NCBI GenBank assembly: GCA_946535435.1
Contig: CAMNDM010000049.1
Span: 1-25,084 of the forward strand
Reading direction: 5' to 3'
DNA length: 25,084 bases
Source of the DNA: Physcocola sp002396385
Lineage (GTDB): Bacteria > Bacteroidota > Bacteroidia > Bacteroidales > Paludibacteraceae
Shown: piece by piece, positions 1 through 7,493 of the stretch
How the letters are laid out: every line of letters starts with the position of its first letter
How positions within the stretch are numbered: the stretch's first letter is position 1
The notes under the pieces: model-generated
The model's database searches: none
Told to the model about the DNA's origin: nothing
The model's input: only the letters and a program-made list of their open reading frames with translations
Position numbers and translations under genes: made by a program

Positions 1-1225
1 AGGATTGGACCCGATGCTTGTGAGAGAGTCTGGGAGGGTGAGGGACTGCAAGGATTTGCAACCCCAAAAAGCACGATCTCCGATGCTTGTGACAGAGTCT
101 GGAAGGGTGAGGGACTGCAAGGATGAGCAATCCTCAAAAGCATAATCTCCGATGCTTGTAAGAGATGCTGGAAGGGTGAGGGACTGCAAGGATGAGCAAC
201 CCTCAAAAGCACTAAATCCGATGCTTGTGAGAGAGTCAGGAAGGGTGAGGGACTGCAAGGATTCGCAACGATAAAAAGCATAATCTCCGATGCTTGTAAG
301 AGATGCTGGAAGGGTGAGGGACTGCAAGGATTTGCAACAACTAAAAGCAGACAATCCGATGCTTGTGAGAGAGTCAGGAAGGGTGAGGGAATGCAAGGAT
401 GAGCAACCCCCAAAAGCAGAATCTCCGATGCTTGTGAGAGAGTCAGGAAGGGTGAGGGACTGCAAGGATTCGCAACCACGAAAAGCACAATCTCCGATGC
501 TTGTGACAGAGTCAAGAAGGGTGAGGGAATGCAAGGATGAGCAATCACTAAAAGCAAAATCTCCGATGCTTGTGACAGATGCTGGAAGGACAACGCATTC
601 TGCTTTTCCTAAATAGGAAATTATGGTATTACTCACTCTATCTATCAACAAATCTTCCGCAACCACAAAACGAGACGATTTACTTTGTAACTTCAGATTA
701 CTACACAGAATGAAAGGATTGGACCCGATGCTTGTGAGAGAGTCTGGGAGGGTGAGGGACTGCAAGGATGAGCAACCCCAAAAAGCACGATCTCCGATGC
801 TTGCGAGAGATGCTGGAAGGGTGAGGGACTGCAAGGATGAGCAACCCTCAAAAACACTATTTCCGATGCTTGTGAGAGAGTCAGGAAGGGTGAGGGACTG
901 CAAGGATTCGCAACCCTCAAAAGCACTATTTCCGACGCTTGTGACAGATGCTGGAAAGACAACGCATTCAGCTTTTCCTAAATAGGAAATTATGGTATTA
1001 CTCACTCTATCTATCAAAAAATCTTCCGCAACCACAAAACGAGACGATTTACTTTGTAACTTCAAATTACAACACCCACAGAAAGGATTGGACCCGATGC
1101 TTGTGAGAGAGTCAGGAAGGGTGAGGGACTGCAAGGATTCACAACCCCAAAAAGCACGATCTCCGATGCTTGTGACAGAGTCTGGAAGGGTGAGGGACTG
1201 CAAGGATGAGTAATAATAAAAAGCA
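1..1225 (-). repeat. Tandem 69-bp leucine-rich-repeat coding units with higher-order spacer
   Basis: The unit starts (CCGATGC on the plus strand, one CCGACGC) lie at 11, 80, 149, 218, 287, 356, 425, 494, 563, then 725, 794, 863, 932, then 1094, 1163. Spacing is exactly 69 bp, equal to 23 codons. Between blocks the step is 162 bp, because a 93-bp spacer is inserted; its two full copies (about 596-724 and 965-1093) are nearly identical. A third spacer copy begins at the left edge. All lengths are multiples of three, so changes in copy number keep the reading frame. Confidence 0.95.
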
Positions 1226-2184
1226 TCATCACAAACCACCTTTGTCCCCTCCTTAATGGTGTATGTTTCTAATTTACTATTTTTACACTTAAGCAAGCGC
1301 TTCCCATCACGACTATACACCACACCGAACTCATCGGCAACGCCATTTTTTAGGTCTTCTTCCGTTACCTCAGTCGAAAAATTCTCCTCCAACATACCGA
1401 CCGAGAAACAGCGAATTTGTGCGGTCCATGATTTTCCGTGTTCAAATTCGCCACTCTCAAACGATTTTGCGAATGAAGTCGTTCCATCCAACAGTTCGGC
1501 AAATTCCTCCATCCGGCCGTCTTTGCCCGAATGCCCGAAATAGGGACCGACACAAACGAACTGGGCATAGCTGTTTATGCAACCAGACACAATTTCTGCT
1601 AAACCGTCCAAGCTGAACGTTTGAATATCTAACACATTTGAGAATAAATGCAACACTGGCATATCTGAGTCTGTGTTGATATCCCAATCGGAAAGGTCAT
1701 CGAAAAACTTATTTACGACCTTTATTTGTGCATCGGGAAAGAACACCGAGGCATGAAGAGCCGCCCGCTTCATGCACAACTCAGAAGGTTCGACCAGGGT
1801 AATGGTCCGCACTTTTTGGGGATAACCGTTTTGTCGGAGAAAATCGGCATAACACATCGTAGCGAGTGCCTGTCCACACCCCCAGTCAACAATATCCACC
1901 TCGTCTTGCAACAAGAAGTCTTTCGGCAGTTTGCCAAAAGCAAACTCGAGTTTAGCCTGGTGCATTCTGCCAAACGAATACATATAGGCAGCCATCTGGG
2001 GCTCAGAGTCCAAGAGGTCGACACCCCTGTTCAATGTCTCATAAAGTTCATCGACCAAACTCTGTGGCAGTTCCTGACAGAAGTTAGCCGACAGTTTCCG
2101 GACCTCGTCGAAAGAGGCCGTATCCATATATTTCAGCTTATATGCGTAGTTCGTATTATTCTCAGCAAAATCCATAGTATCCAT
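1..2184 (-). CDS. SAM-methyltransferase-like domain fused to BspA-type leucine-rich repeats (3' end beyond window)
   Basis: The frame is open without a stop from an ATG at 2184 to the left edge, 728 codons, so the C-terminus is missing. Residues ~1-280 look like a class I SAM-dependent methyltransferase: motif I is IVDWGCGQA (D100, G102, G104), followed by a strand ending LVEPSE (E132) and a LHLFSNVLD segment. From ~residue 310 the protein becomes BspA/LRR_5-type repeats, introduced by KEGTKVVCDDAF and then 23-residue units such as SLTSIGNSAFEGC plus ESLQSLTLPD. Fifteen units are visible, in blocks of 2, 4 and 9, separated by a 31-residue spacer containing NLKLQS and FVVAEDFLID. There is no signal peptide, unlike secreted BspA proteins, so a cytoplasmic location is inferred. 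The gene starts 12 nt after the DUF1848 gene and is probably co-transcribed with it. The substrate is unknown. Confidence 0.85.
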   Translation of the reverse strand, partial: MDTMDFAENNTNYAYKLKYMDTASFDEVRKLSANFCQELPQSLVDELYETLNRGVDLLDSEPQMAAYMYSFGRMHQAKLEFAFGKLPKDFLLQDEVDIVDWGCGQALATMCYADFLRQNGYPQKVRTITLVEPSELCMKRAALHASVFFPDAQIKVVNKFFDDLSDWDINTDSDMPVLHLFSNVLDIQTFSLDGLAEIVSGCINSYAQFVCVGPYFGHSGKDGRMEEFAELLDGTTSFAKSFESGEFEHGKSWTAQIRCFSVGMLEENFSTEVTEEDLKNGVADEFGVVYSRDGKRLLKCKNSKLETYTIKEGTKVVCDDAFYYYSSLQSLTLPDSVTSIGDRAFWGCESLQSLTLPDSLTSIGSNPFCGCCNLKLQSKSSRFVVAEDFLIDRVSNTIISYLGKAECVVFPASVTSVGNSAFEGCESLQSLTLPDSLTSIGNSVFEGCSSLQSLTLPASLASIGDRAFWGCSSLQSLTLPDSLTSIGSNPFILCSNLKLQSKSSRFVVAEDLLIDRVSNTIISYLGKAECVVLPASVTSIGDFAFSDCSSLHSLTLLDSVTSIGDCAFRGCESLQSLTLPDSLTSIGDSAFGGCSSLHSLTLPDSLTSIGLSAFSCCKSLQSLTLPASLTSIGDYAFYRCESLQSLTLPDSLTSIGFSAFEGCSSLQSLTLPASLTSIGDYAFEDCSSLQSLTLPDSVTSIGDRAFWGCKSLQSLTLPDSLTSIGSNP

Positions 2185-2196
2185 AAGATTGTTTGT

Positions 2197-3264
2197 CTAT
2201 TTCCCAGTAATCGTTTCCGAGTTCCACCCAGTGGCCTGTGCCTGCTTCCAGTTTCGCAGCGCCACCTCCTTGCCCGTATTGGCATAACAGTATTCGCACT
2301 GGTGCGGGCAGGTGTTGTACTCACCCACATCTTTGCTCACCATACAGCCGCAGGCAATACGCTGTCCCTTGTCGCGGTTGTCTTTTTTCTTGACAGCATA
2401 CTGGTTGGCATTGAGCATTATAGCACCAGAGGGAACAGGCTCAGCTCCGAACAACGAGTTTTCTATGGTGTGAATTTCAACACCGAGGAACTTCATAAGT
2501 TTGTCATCGTTATGGGCCAGACGGACCATCAGGTCATCGTCTACACAATGGTTATGTTCAACGCCCTCGAGGTCAGCCACCTCGCCACAGGTAGCCAAAG
2601 TATAGCCCCATCCGCAATCGTTATTCAGTTGGACCAGCCTTTTTGCAAAATCCACCATCTGCTCGCTCGTCCATTCCGAATAGTTGACGCCCCCCTTTTC
2701 GAGGTTGTTCCTCACCTTTTTGTAGAGGGCAATATCGGCAAAGCTGAAAACGAGTTTCTCGGTGTAACCGCACAACTGGTCTCCAATCTGCCTGATTTTA
2801 CGCAACAAGTCATCCATACCGATTCGGTCCGTCAGAATCAGCGGGTCGAACCGCCAGACCACATGCCCCTTGCCAAGCTTGTCGACCAGGGTTTTGAAAG
2901 TGTCGATGCGTTCTGCCAGCGGAGGGACACCACGCTCCAACCCTTCAGCCTCGTAATCGTTCAGGGTGAACTGGATATAACAATTTATGTTGCGCTCGTT
3001 CAGATAGTCGAGGTGCCGCAACAACGGTTTCGGATTTTTCGACCAGAAAACAATGAAACGCGTATCGGCATAAGCCACATACCCCCTAACACCGTTAAAC
3101 GGATTCGTCCACGCCGAATAACCCACCCTCAACCGGTTGAAAAACCAATCGGCATAGAATGCGGGAATATCGGTACTCCGGCTTGCCGACACAATTACCG
3201 GAAACTGTGCATCGACCCATTCACCGTTTTCGCGCTGTATTTTACCTTTTCTCCACTGGGCCAT
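2197..3264 (-). CDS. DUF1848 family protein with C-terminal cysteine cluster
   Basis: This 355-residue protein matches the DUF1848 family, whose biochemical role is not established. Typical features are the N-terminal PVIVSASRSTDIPAFYADWF segment, FWSKNPKP, and the C-terminal cysteine cluster CGCMVSKDVGEY followed by CPHQCEYCYAN. The latter resembles a metal or Fe-S ligand set of radical-SAM-like proteins. The frame is open to 3393, but the ATG at 3264 (MAQWRKG) is preferred: a -7 promoter element TATATTTG lies at 3287-3294, inside the longer reading, and a purine-rich stretch precedes 3264. It lies 12 nt upstream of the methyltransferase-LRR gene and is probably its operon partner. Metal binding is inferred from the cysteine pattern only. 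Confidence 0.85.
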   Translation of the reverse strand: MAQWRKGKIQRENGEWVDAQFPVIVSASRSTDIPAFYADWFFNRLRVGYSAWTNPFNGVRGYVAYADTRFIVFWSKNPKPLLRHLDYLNERNINCYIQFTLNDYEAEGLERGVPPLAERIDTFKTLVDKLGKGHVVWRFDPLILTDRIGMDDLLRKIRQIGDQLCGYTEKLVFSFADIALYKKVRNNLEKGGVNYSEWTSEQMVDFAKRLVQLNNDCGWGYTLATCGEVADLEGVEHNHCVDDDLMVRLAHNDDKLMKFLGVEIHTIENSLFGAEPVPSGAIMLNANQYAVKKKDNRDKGQRIACGCMVSKDVGEYNTCPHQCEYCYANTGKEVALRNWKQAQATGWNSETITGK

Positions 3265-3286
3265 AAACTGCTTTCTTTCTAATAAA

Positions 3287-3294
3287 CAAATATA
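3287..3294 (-). promoter_or_regulatory. Bacteroidetes-type -7 element for the DUF1848 gene
   Basis: The minus strand reads TATATTTG, matching TAnnTTTG. It sits 22 nt upstream of the ATG at 3264. No clear -33 TTG is seen at the usual spacing. Confidence 0.5.
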
Positions 3295-3460
3295 CGTTAT
3301 TTCCCCCTCTCCACAGGCCTTGCTGACGCACAAAAACCTATCATACTCATATACAGCATATTCTATTTTGTACAAACTGTGAAAAACGTTCAAAAAGTGA
3401 AGTTCACAACCTGTCCGGCAACCTTTCCTCCTCTGTCCGCACGCCCGCCAATCTACATCC

Positions 3461-3468
3461 TAACTTTG
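3461..3468 (+). promoter_or_regulatory. -7 element of the small secreted protein gene
   Basis: TAACTTTG matches the Bacteroidetes -7 consensus and gives a leader of about 65 nt before the ATG at 3540. An in-frame ATG at 3471 would lie at or before the transcription start, which argues against the longer reading. No -33 TTG is obvious. Confidence 0.55.
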
Positions 3469-3539
3469 CCTTGTCAACGGGAACGAACAACCCACCGACG
3501 AGAACAAAAATTAAAGTCAAACATTTAAAATTTACGATT

Positions 3540-3872
3540 ATGAAAACAAAACTCTTCCTTATCGCTTCACTTCTCTGCACCATGTTTAACGCAAACGCAC
3601 TCGACATCGAGACCGGTATAAACGCAGAACACGTTATTCTTCCAAGCGAGTACGACGATTGCGACGACCCCGACTGCCTTTTCTTCCTGGAGGTAAGTTT
3701 CAACAACAAAAAGCTTTGTCTTGACAGACGGTCCGAGGTTAGCATCTGCACCGAATCGGGCATCACCATCTTCCAGGGCGAGCGTGTAAAACTGGTAGAC
3801 TGCAGAAATTGGGGAGCCGGCAAATACAAGGTTTTCGTCAACGGGCAAGAAGCCCTCCACTTCTCCATCTGA
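3540..3872 (+). CDS. Small secreted hypothetical protein
   Basis: This 110-residue protein has a clear Sec signal peptide: MKTK, a hydrophobic core LFLIASLLCTMF, and a likely cleavage after NANA. The mature part has an acidic, cysteine-containing stretch (YDDCDDPDC) and ends with a beta-strand-like segment GAGKYKVFVNGQEALHFSI. That layout (hydrophobic strands, GxYxV near the end) is loosely like short Bacteroidetes secreted beta-sandwich proteins of the DUF3244 type, but I cannot assign it. The ATG at 3540 is chosen over 3471 because of the signal peptide and the promoter position. It is transcribed divergently from the DUF1848 gene and convergently with the PLD-like gene. Confidence 0.75.
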   Translation: MKTKLFLIASLLCTMFNANALDIETGINAEHVILPSEYDDCDDPDCLFFLEVSFNNKKLCLDRRSEVSICTESGITIFQGERVKLVDCRNWGAGKYKVFVNGQEALHFSI

Positions 3873-3948
3873 GTAACTATTTCTGCAGCGACTTTGGCGT
3901 ACATAAACCCAGCCTAACAGGAATATTTTGCATGAGAGAACAAAATAT

Positions 3949-4470
3949 CTATTTAATCCGGTCGCCGCAAAATTCCTTCCGGCCACACTTCTGGCAAAAA
4001 CTTCCCATCCAAACCTTGTCGAATTGGTCCATAGCGCCATTCACCAAATCGGGCTCATTGGTCAAAATGCCACACTCAAAATTACGGCGATTGGAAGATT
4101 TCATACCGATACCGGCCCCCGTGAGATTGGCGGAACCGACATAGGCCGTCTCCAAATCGAACAGCATCATCTTGAAATGGGCCCTCGGACACAACACGCG
4201 CTCCAACCGGGACACCAGCAAAGGATATTTGTCGAAATCAGCCCGAAAGGCCGGACCTGGTTCTTTTGCATGGATAAGGCGTATTTCAACGCCACGCGCT
4301 ATCAAATCCGACAAAAGCTTAAGAAAAGGGACTGTCTCTTTACCTTGTTCCACATAAACGTCCTTAATGTCTGCGGTGCCAATCCAAAGGTAACGCTTGA
4401 CATTTTTGACAAGGGAGAGTACGTCACTATAATGTTGTTCGTTTGTTATGTACTTGGTAAAAGTCTTCAT
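3949..4470 (-). CDS. Phospholipase D-like (single HKD) protein with C-terminal cysteine motif
   Basis: This 173-residue protein contains one HKD motif, HFKMMLFD (HxKxxxxD), followed by AYVGSANLTGAGI, the hallmark of PLD-superfamily nucleases and phosphatidyl transferases. Upstream, LLSDLIARGVEIRLIHAKEP fits the preceding strand-helix of the fold. With one HKD it would have to dimerise to form an active site, as bacterial Nuc-type nucleases do. The C-terminus has CQKCGRKEFCGD, a possible small zinc-binding knot. There is no signal peptide, so a cytoplasmic nucleic-acid role is more likely than lipid hydrolysis. The gene stands alone, with its own -7 element upstream. Confidence 0.85.
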   Translation of the reverse strand: MKTFTKYITNEQHYSDVLSLVKNVKRYLWIGTADIKDVYVEQGKETVPFLKLLSDLIARGVEIRLIHAKEPGPAFRADFDKYPLLVSRLERVLCPRAHFKMMLFDLETAYVGSANLTGAGIGMKSSNRRNFECGILTNEPDLVNGAMDQFDKVWMGSFCQKCGRKEFCGDRIK

Positions 4471-4524
4471 TCACATTAGCAACTGTCCGCTCTAGTACCG
4501 AATAGGCACAAGTGGGTTTTGATG

Positions 4525-4532
4525 CAAAGATA
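4525..4532 (-). promoter_or_regulatory. -7 element upstream of the PLD-like gene
   Basis: The minus strand reads TATCTTTG, a match to TAnnTTTG, 54 nt before the ATG at 4470. No -33 TTG is visible at the expected distance. Confidence 0.45.
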
Positions 4533-4586
4533 AGCAGACCATGTATCACTTCTAGTTACACCCGAAAAACCAGTTTTATCAAACCA

Positions 4587-5564
4587 CTACTCCCCCGGAT
4601 ACTTAATGCCCCACTCGCCGCGCAGGGCATCCATCATACGCATCATGCGCAAGATTTCGCTATGTGGCATAAAAGGAGTTTCAATCTTACCGTCACGAAT
4701 CGCCTCAATGGCGGCCGTCACCTGGTACTCGTAACCAGAAATCTGTTTTGGAGCATCGTATTCGGCAACAATCTTAAAGTCCTTGTTTTCCACCGTCAGG
4801 TGTTGCGGATTGTTGATGTTGTCGACCACAATGCAGCCGCCATCGCCCGAAACCACCCCCATGCGGTCGGTATGGGCCAGCATACTGCAGTTGAGGGTAG
4901 CCATCTTTCCATCGTCGAAAATCTGGGTGATACTCGCCTGCGCGTCCACTCCTGTCTCCAACTTGGTGCAGGTGCTGATAGTCTTCTCAATCTTGTCGCC
5001 AAACAGCATAGCCGCAAAATTCAGCGGATAGACACCCACATCGAGCAAAGCGCCACCTGCCAATTCAGGCTTCATCAGGCGTTCCTTGCCCAACATCGGA
5101 TAGCCGAGGTTGGCAGTAATAAGGGAAGGGCGGCCAATTGCGCCATTGCGTACCAAGTCGACAAGTTGCACCGACAAAGGCATGTAACGGGTCCAAATAG
5201 CCTCCGCCACAAAAACACCCTTCTGTTTAGCCAAATCGAGCACGCGGGACGCCTGTCTGGCATTCATCGTGAAAGCCTTCTCACACAAAACGGGTTTGCC
5301 GTGCTCAATACACATGAGCGCCTGCTGGTAATGGTGCGAGTGCGGAGTGGCGATGTAGACCATATCGACACCTGCATCGTCCAACATTTCGTCGTACGAG
5401 CCGTAAGCCTTTCTGACCCCGAATTCGTCAGCAAAAGCTTGTGCCTTCTCTAACGAACGAGACGCAATGGCATAGGCCTCCACCCCGTCCATCTGTTTCA
5501 GCGTATTCGCCATTTTGCCGGCAATCCAACCGGCACCAATAATTCCAATCTTAAAATTCGACAT
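4587..5564 (-). CDS. Gfo/Idh/MocA family NAD(P)-dependent oxidoreductase
   Basis: This 325-residue protein has the complete family layout. The N-terminal Rossmann fold carries the dinucleotide motif GIIGAGWIAGKM (residues 7-18). YIATPHSHHYQQA follows, then CEKAFTMN, the counterpart of the family EKP motif with catalytic Lys96. The C-terminal half is the alpha/beta substrate domain (GGALLDVGVYPL). The EKAFTMN form and overall length resemble the dihydrodiol-dehydrogenase-like subgroup, so a sugar or polyol substrate is plausible but not determined. It begins 40 nt after the Rpn-family gene ends and may be read from the same transcript. The ATG at 5564 is the natural start. Confidence 0.93.
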   Translation of the reverse strand: MSNFKIGIIGAGWIAGKMANTLKQMDGVEAYAIASRSLEKAQAFADEFGVRKAYGSYDEMLDDAGVDMVYIATPHSHHYQQALMCIEHGKPVLCEKAFTMNARQASRVLDLAKQKGVFVAEAIWTRYMPLSVQLVDLVRNGAIGRPSLITANLGYPMLGKERLMKPELAGGALLDVGVYPLNFAAMLFGDKIEKTISTCTKLETGVDAQASITQIFDDGKMATLNCSMLAHTDRMGVVSGDGGCIVVDNINNPQHLTVENKDFKIVAEYDAPKQISGYEYQVTAAIEAIRDGKIETPFMPHSEILRMMRMMDALRGEWGIKYPGE

Positions 5565-5604
5565 TTATAGTTGTGTAAAGCGTTAATAGAAAAATAGATT
5601 GCCG

Positions 5605-6525
5605 TTATAGGTCCTCTATCTCTGGGAGAGCGAGTCCGGTAATATCGGCAATATCTTGGTTTGAAAAGCCCTTGGCTTTCATCTTGCGGGCGTTGTCAAT
5701 GTTTTTTGCATAAGCACCCTTCTCCAAACCGATTGCCTCACCTTCCGCACGGCCTTCTGCACGACCTTCCGCGCGGCCTTTTACCAAGCCGATTGCCTCG
5801 CCTTCCGCACGGCCCTTGTTAAAAGAGCCATCTATCAGCGCCTTTTCGGTGGCGGCCATATCCCTGTACTTGTCGTAAGTGGCGAGCTGCTCATCGGAAT
5901 AGGCACCACGCTCTACGATGGAGATGGCCTTGCTGATTTCGGGATCGTCGAGCAACTCCTGCGGAACGCTGGCCGTGCTTTCGTTGACCTCGGTCATGAA
6001 GCGGAGCCACAGGCGGTGCATCTTTCCCACTGCGGCCGACTGCGGTTTGAACTTGGGCAGTTCCACAAACACCATCTCTATCCCCTCTATCACACGCTCT
6101 GGGTTGCCTTGCTCCGCCATCTGGAAGAGGTGGTAGTGCTCGGTACCGCTGAAGGCGTTGTCGTTCACAATGCTGAGCGAGTAGACCGGTTGCAGACTGC
6201 TGTAGCTGTAGCCCTTGTCCGCCTGCTTGACGTAGGCTTTCGAGGCGTTGAACAGCACACGCTGCTTGAACTCGTCGGTCCAGTACATCTGCATCTCCAC
6301 AATGAACTGGCGGCCCAGGTCGTCCTTGCACCGCACGTCGACTATGGAGTATTTTTTTAACGGGCTGTCGGGAACCAACTCGGGCGGCAGATATTCGATA
6401 TCGGTCACTTTAGACCCGTCCTTGAACGGCAGCAGCGCATTCAGGAAACTGATAATAAGGTCGGGGTGCTCTGCGAACACCGCCTTGAAAGTCAAGTCGT
6501 ATTTCGGATCCAAGTATTTGCCCAT
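5605..6525 (-). CDS. Rpn family recombination-promoting nuclease / PD-(D/E)XK putative transposase
   Basis: This 306-residue protein begins LDPKYDLTFKAVFAEHPDLI, typical of Rpn (transposase_31-like) proteins. The PD-(D/E)XK core is visible as IVDVRCKDD (Asp63) and FIVEMQMYW (Glu77, Gln79). Family members are DNA endonucleases thought to promote RecA-independent recombination; Bacteroidetes genomes hold many copies. Residues ~238-270 form a low-complexity run of GRAEG and GEAIGL units (DNA 5716-5814), a feature common in this family and prone to slippage. The C-terminus (KGFSNQDIADITGL) looks like a small helix-turn-helix. A well-formed promoter precedes it, and a deleted paralogue lies at about 7340-7450. 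Confidence 0.93.
   Translation of the reverse strand: MGKYLDPKYDLTFKAVFAEHPDLIISFLNALLPFKDGSKVTDIEYLPPELVPDSPLKKYSIVDVRCKDDLGRQFIVEMQMYWTDEFKQRVLFNASKAYVKQADKGYSYSSLQPVYSLSIVNDNAFSGTEHYHLFQMAEQGNPERVIEGIEMVFVELPKFKPQSAAVGKMHRLWLRFMTEVNESTASVPQELLDDPEISKAISIVERGAYSDEQLATYDKYRDMAATEKALIDGSFNKGRAEGEAIGLVKGRAEGRAEGRAEGEAIGLEKGAYAKNIDNARKMKAKGFSNQDIADITGLALPEIEDL
5716..5814 (-). repeat. In-frame GRAEG/GEAIGL coding repeat in the Rpn-family gene
   Basis: Short 12-15 bp degenerate units encode GRAEG four times and GEAIGL twice. The unit lengths are codon multiples, so slippage changes linker length without breaking the frame. Confidence 0.85.
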
Positions 6526-6548
6526 TTTCTTCTTAGTTTGGTTTGCTA

Positions 6549-6579
6549 CAAATTTAGTAATTATATACTAACATTGCAA
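6549..6579 (-). promoter_or_regulatory. Promoter of the Rpn-family gene (-33 TTG, -7 TAAATTTG)
   Basis: On the minus strand TTG (6577-6579) is followed after 20 nt by TAAATTTG (6549-6556), a full match to the Bacteroidetes promoter. The gene starts at 6525, giving a short leader. Confidence 0.75.
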
Positions 6580-6665
6580 TTGGGGGTCCGGAAACGGGGA
6601 ACGGCCCCTTGGGGAGTTAAGAGAGCCACGACACAAAAGAGTGACTATTCTTACTTATTCCATAT

Positions 6666-7193
6666 TTATTGATGCCTGTTTATAGGAAGAATAACATTAG
6701 AATATCTCCAAACCACATCCCCTGAAAATCTAAATCTAACACCTAGAAGAAATTGACCCAATTTCAATTCATCGTCAACTGTAGAAACTAAATCATAAGT
6801 TTTCCCAGTTTTTGAAACAACCTTACGTGTTACATATGGCTGATTAATAAAGAAAGCTATTGTTCTTTTAGATAAGGGAGGTACTGGCGTAGTCCTTTTA
6901 CACCACTTTTTTATATCTGTAATTGGCACTGGATGACTCAATAATTCAACATCCTCTAAATATGGATTATAAACGCCATTAGAATCTTTTGCGTAAAGAA
7001 TAATATTTGTACACAATAAACTATCTTTTTGCATCTTATTCTCAATTATCAGTTTGACTGAATCAGAAACCGACACATTAGACTTTTCTAATGCGAAAGT
7101 ATAAAACTGAGACGTGTCATCTGCTAACATTGAATACCATGGGCCTAAAGCCATAACTACAAATATCAACTTATTTATCAGCTTTCCCCACAT
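6666..7193 (-). CDS. Secreted hypothetical protein, AT-rich
   Basis: This 175-residue protein starts MWGKLINKLIFVVMALGPWYSMLAD, a signal peptide with likely cleavage near SMLA. The mature part has no motif I recognise. It is rich in beta-like segments (FYTFALEKSNVSVSDSVKLIIENK; VVWRYSNVILP), suggesting an extracytoplasmic all-beta protein. Its base composition is clearly more AT-rich than the neighbouring lipoprotein and Rpn genes, a sign of recent acquisition. It lies downstream, in the same direction, of a promoter left behind by a deleted Rpn gene, which may now drive it. The function is unknown. Confidence 0.7.
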   Translation of the reverse strand: MWGKLINKLIFVVMALGPWYSMLADDTSQFYTFALEKSNVSVSDSVKLIIENKMQKDSLLCTNIILYAKDSNGVYNPYLEDVELLSHPVPITDIKKWCKRTTPVPPLSKRTIAFFINQPYVTRKVVSKTGKTYDLVSTVDDELKLGQFLLGVRFRFSGDVVWRYSNVILPINRHQ

Positions 7194-7338
7194 ATAGATT
7201 GATGTTAACTATCATATTTCTTGGAATCAGGATTTTTTCAAGAGCCCGTCTTCCCGTCAGGCCCTTAACTAAGCGATTAAGAAGGGAATAGTAGAGGGCT
7301 AGGGGCAGACTAGCAACCTGCGTCAGGTTTAAAGGCAT
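7194..7338. other. Intergenic stretch between the hypothetical gene and the Rpn scar
   Basis: No coding frame is convincing. A GC-rich part (about 7241-7325) contains GGGCCTGACGGGAAGACGGG on the minus strand and short partly complementary stretches. It may be more remnant of the lost Rpn copy or a structured leader, but I cannot identify it. Confidence 0.3.
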
Positions 7339-7451
7339 TCTATTTCATTGATGCTAAGTCCGGTAATATCGGCAATATCTTGGTTTGAGTTTGCTACAAA
7401 CTTAGTAATTAAGCAGTAACATTGCAACTAGGAGTCTGGAAAGTGGAGAAC
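7339..7451 (-). pseudogene. Deletion scar of a second Rpn-family gene
   Basis: The left half (about 7339-7388) matches the 3' end of the intact Rpn gene near 5614-5664, sharing AGTCCGGTAATATCGGCAAT and TCTTGGTTTGA. The right half (about 7389-7451) matches the upstream region of that gene (about 6539-6602), including TTTGCTACAAA and AACATTGCAA. The whole coding body between them is gone. Both parental sites contain TTGGTTTG, so a deletion between short direct repeats explains the junction. Confidence 0.85.
7397..7427 (-). promoter_or_regulatory. Orphan promoter kept in the Rpn scar
   Basis: On the minus strand TTG (7425-7427), a 20-nt spacer, and TAAGTTTG (7397-7404) reproduce the promoter of the intact Rpn gene. 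It now points at the hypothetical gene beginning at 7193. Confidence 0.65.
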
Positions 7452-7493
7452 GATGCCTTTGTACATTGCTTTATTTAAATAATCCGCAATTTG

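Noticed and set aside
290..1213. Plus-strand ORFs encoding repeated MLVRESGRVRDCKD units
   Set aside because: They are antisense shadows of the minus-strand LRR array. The minus frame reads the well-known BspA repeat and continues into a complete upstream domain.
1..1225. CRISPR array
   Set aside because: The 69-bp units follow each other without unique spacers and keep codon phase; the only interruptions are near-identical 93-bp spacers that are themselves coding.
1726..3282. 518-codon plus-strand ORF
   Set aside because: It is antisense to the DUF1848 gene and the methyltransferase domain, both with recognisable motifs, and shows no family features.
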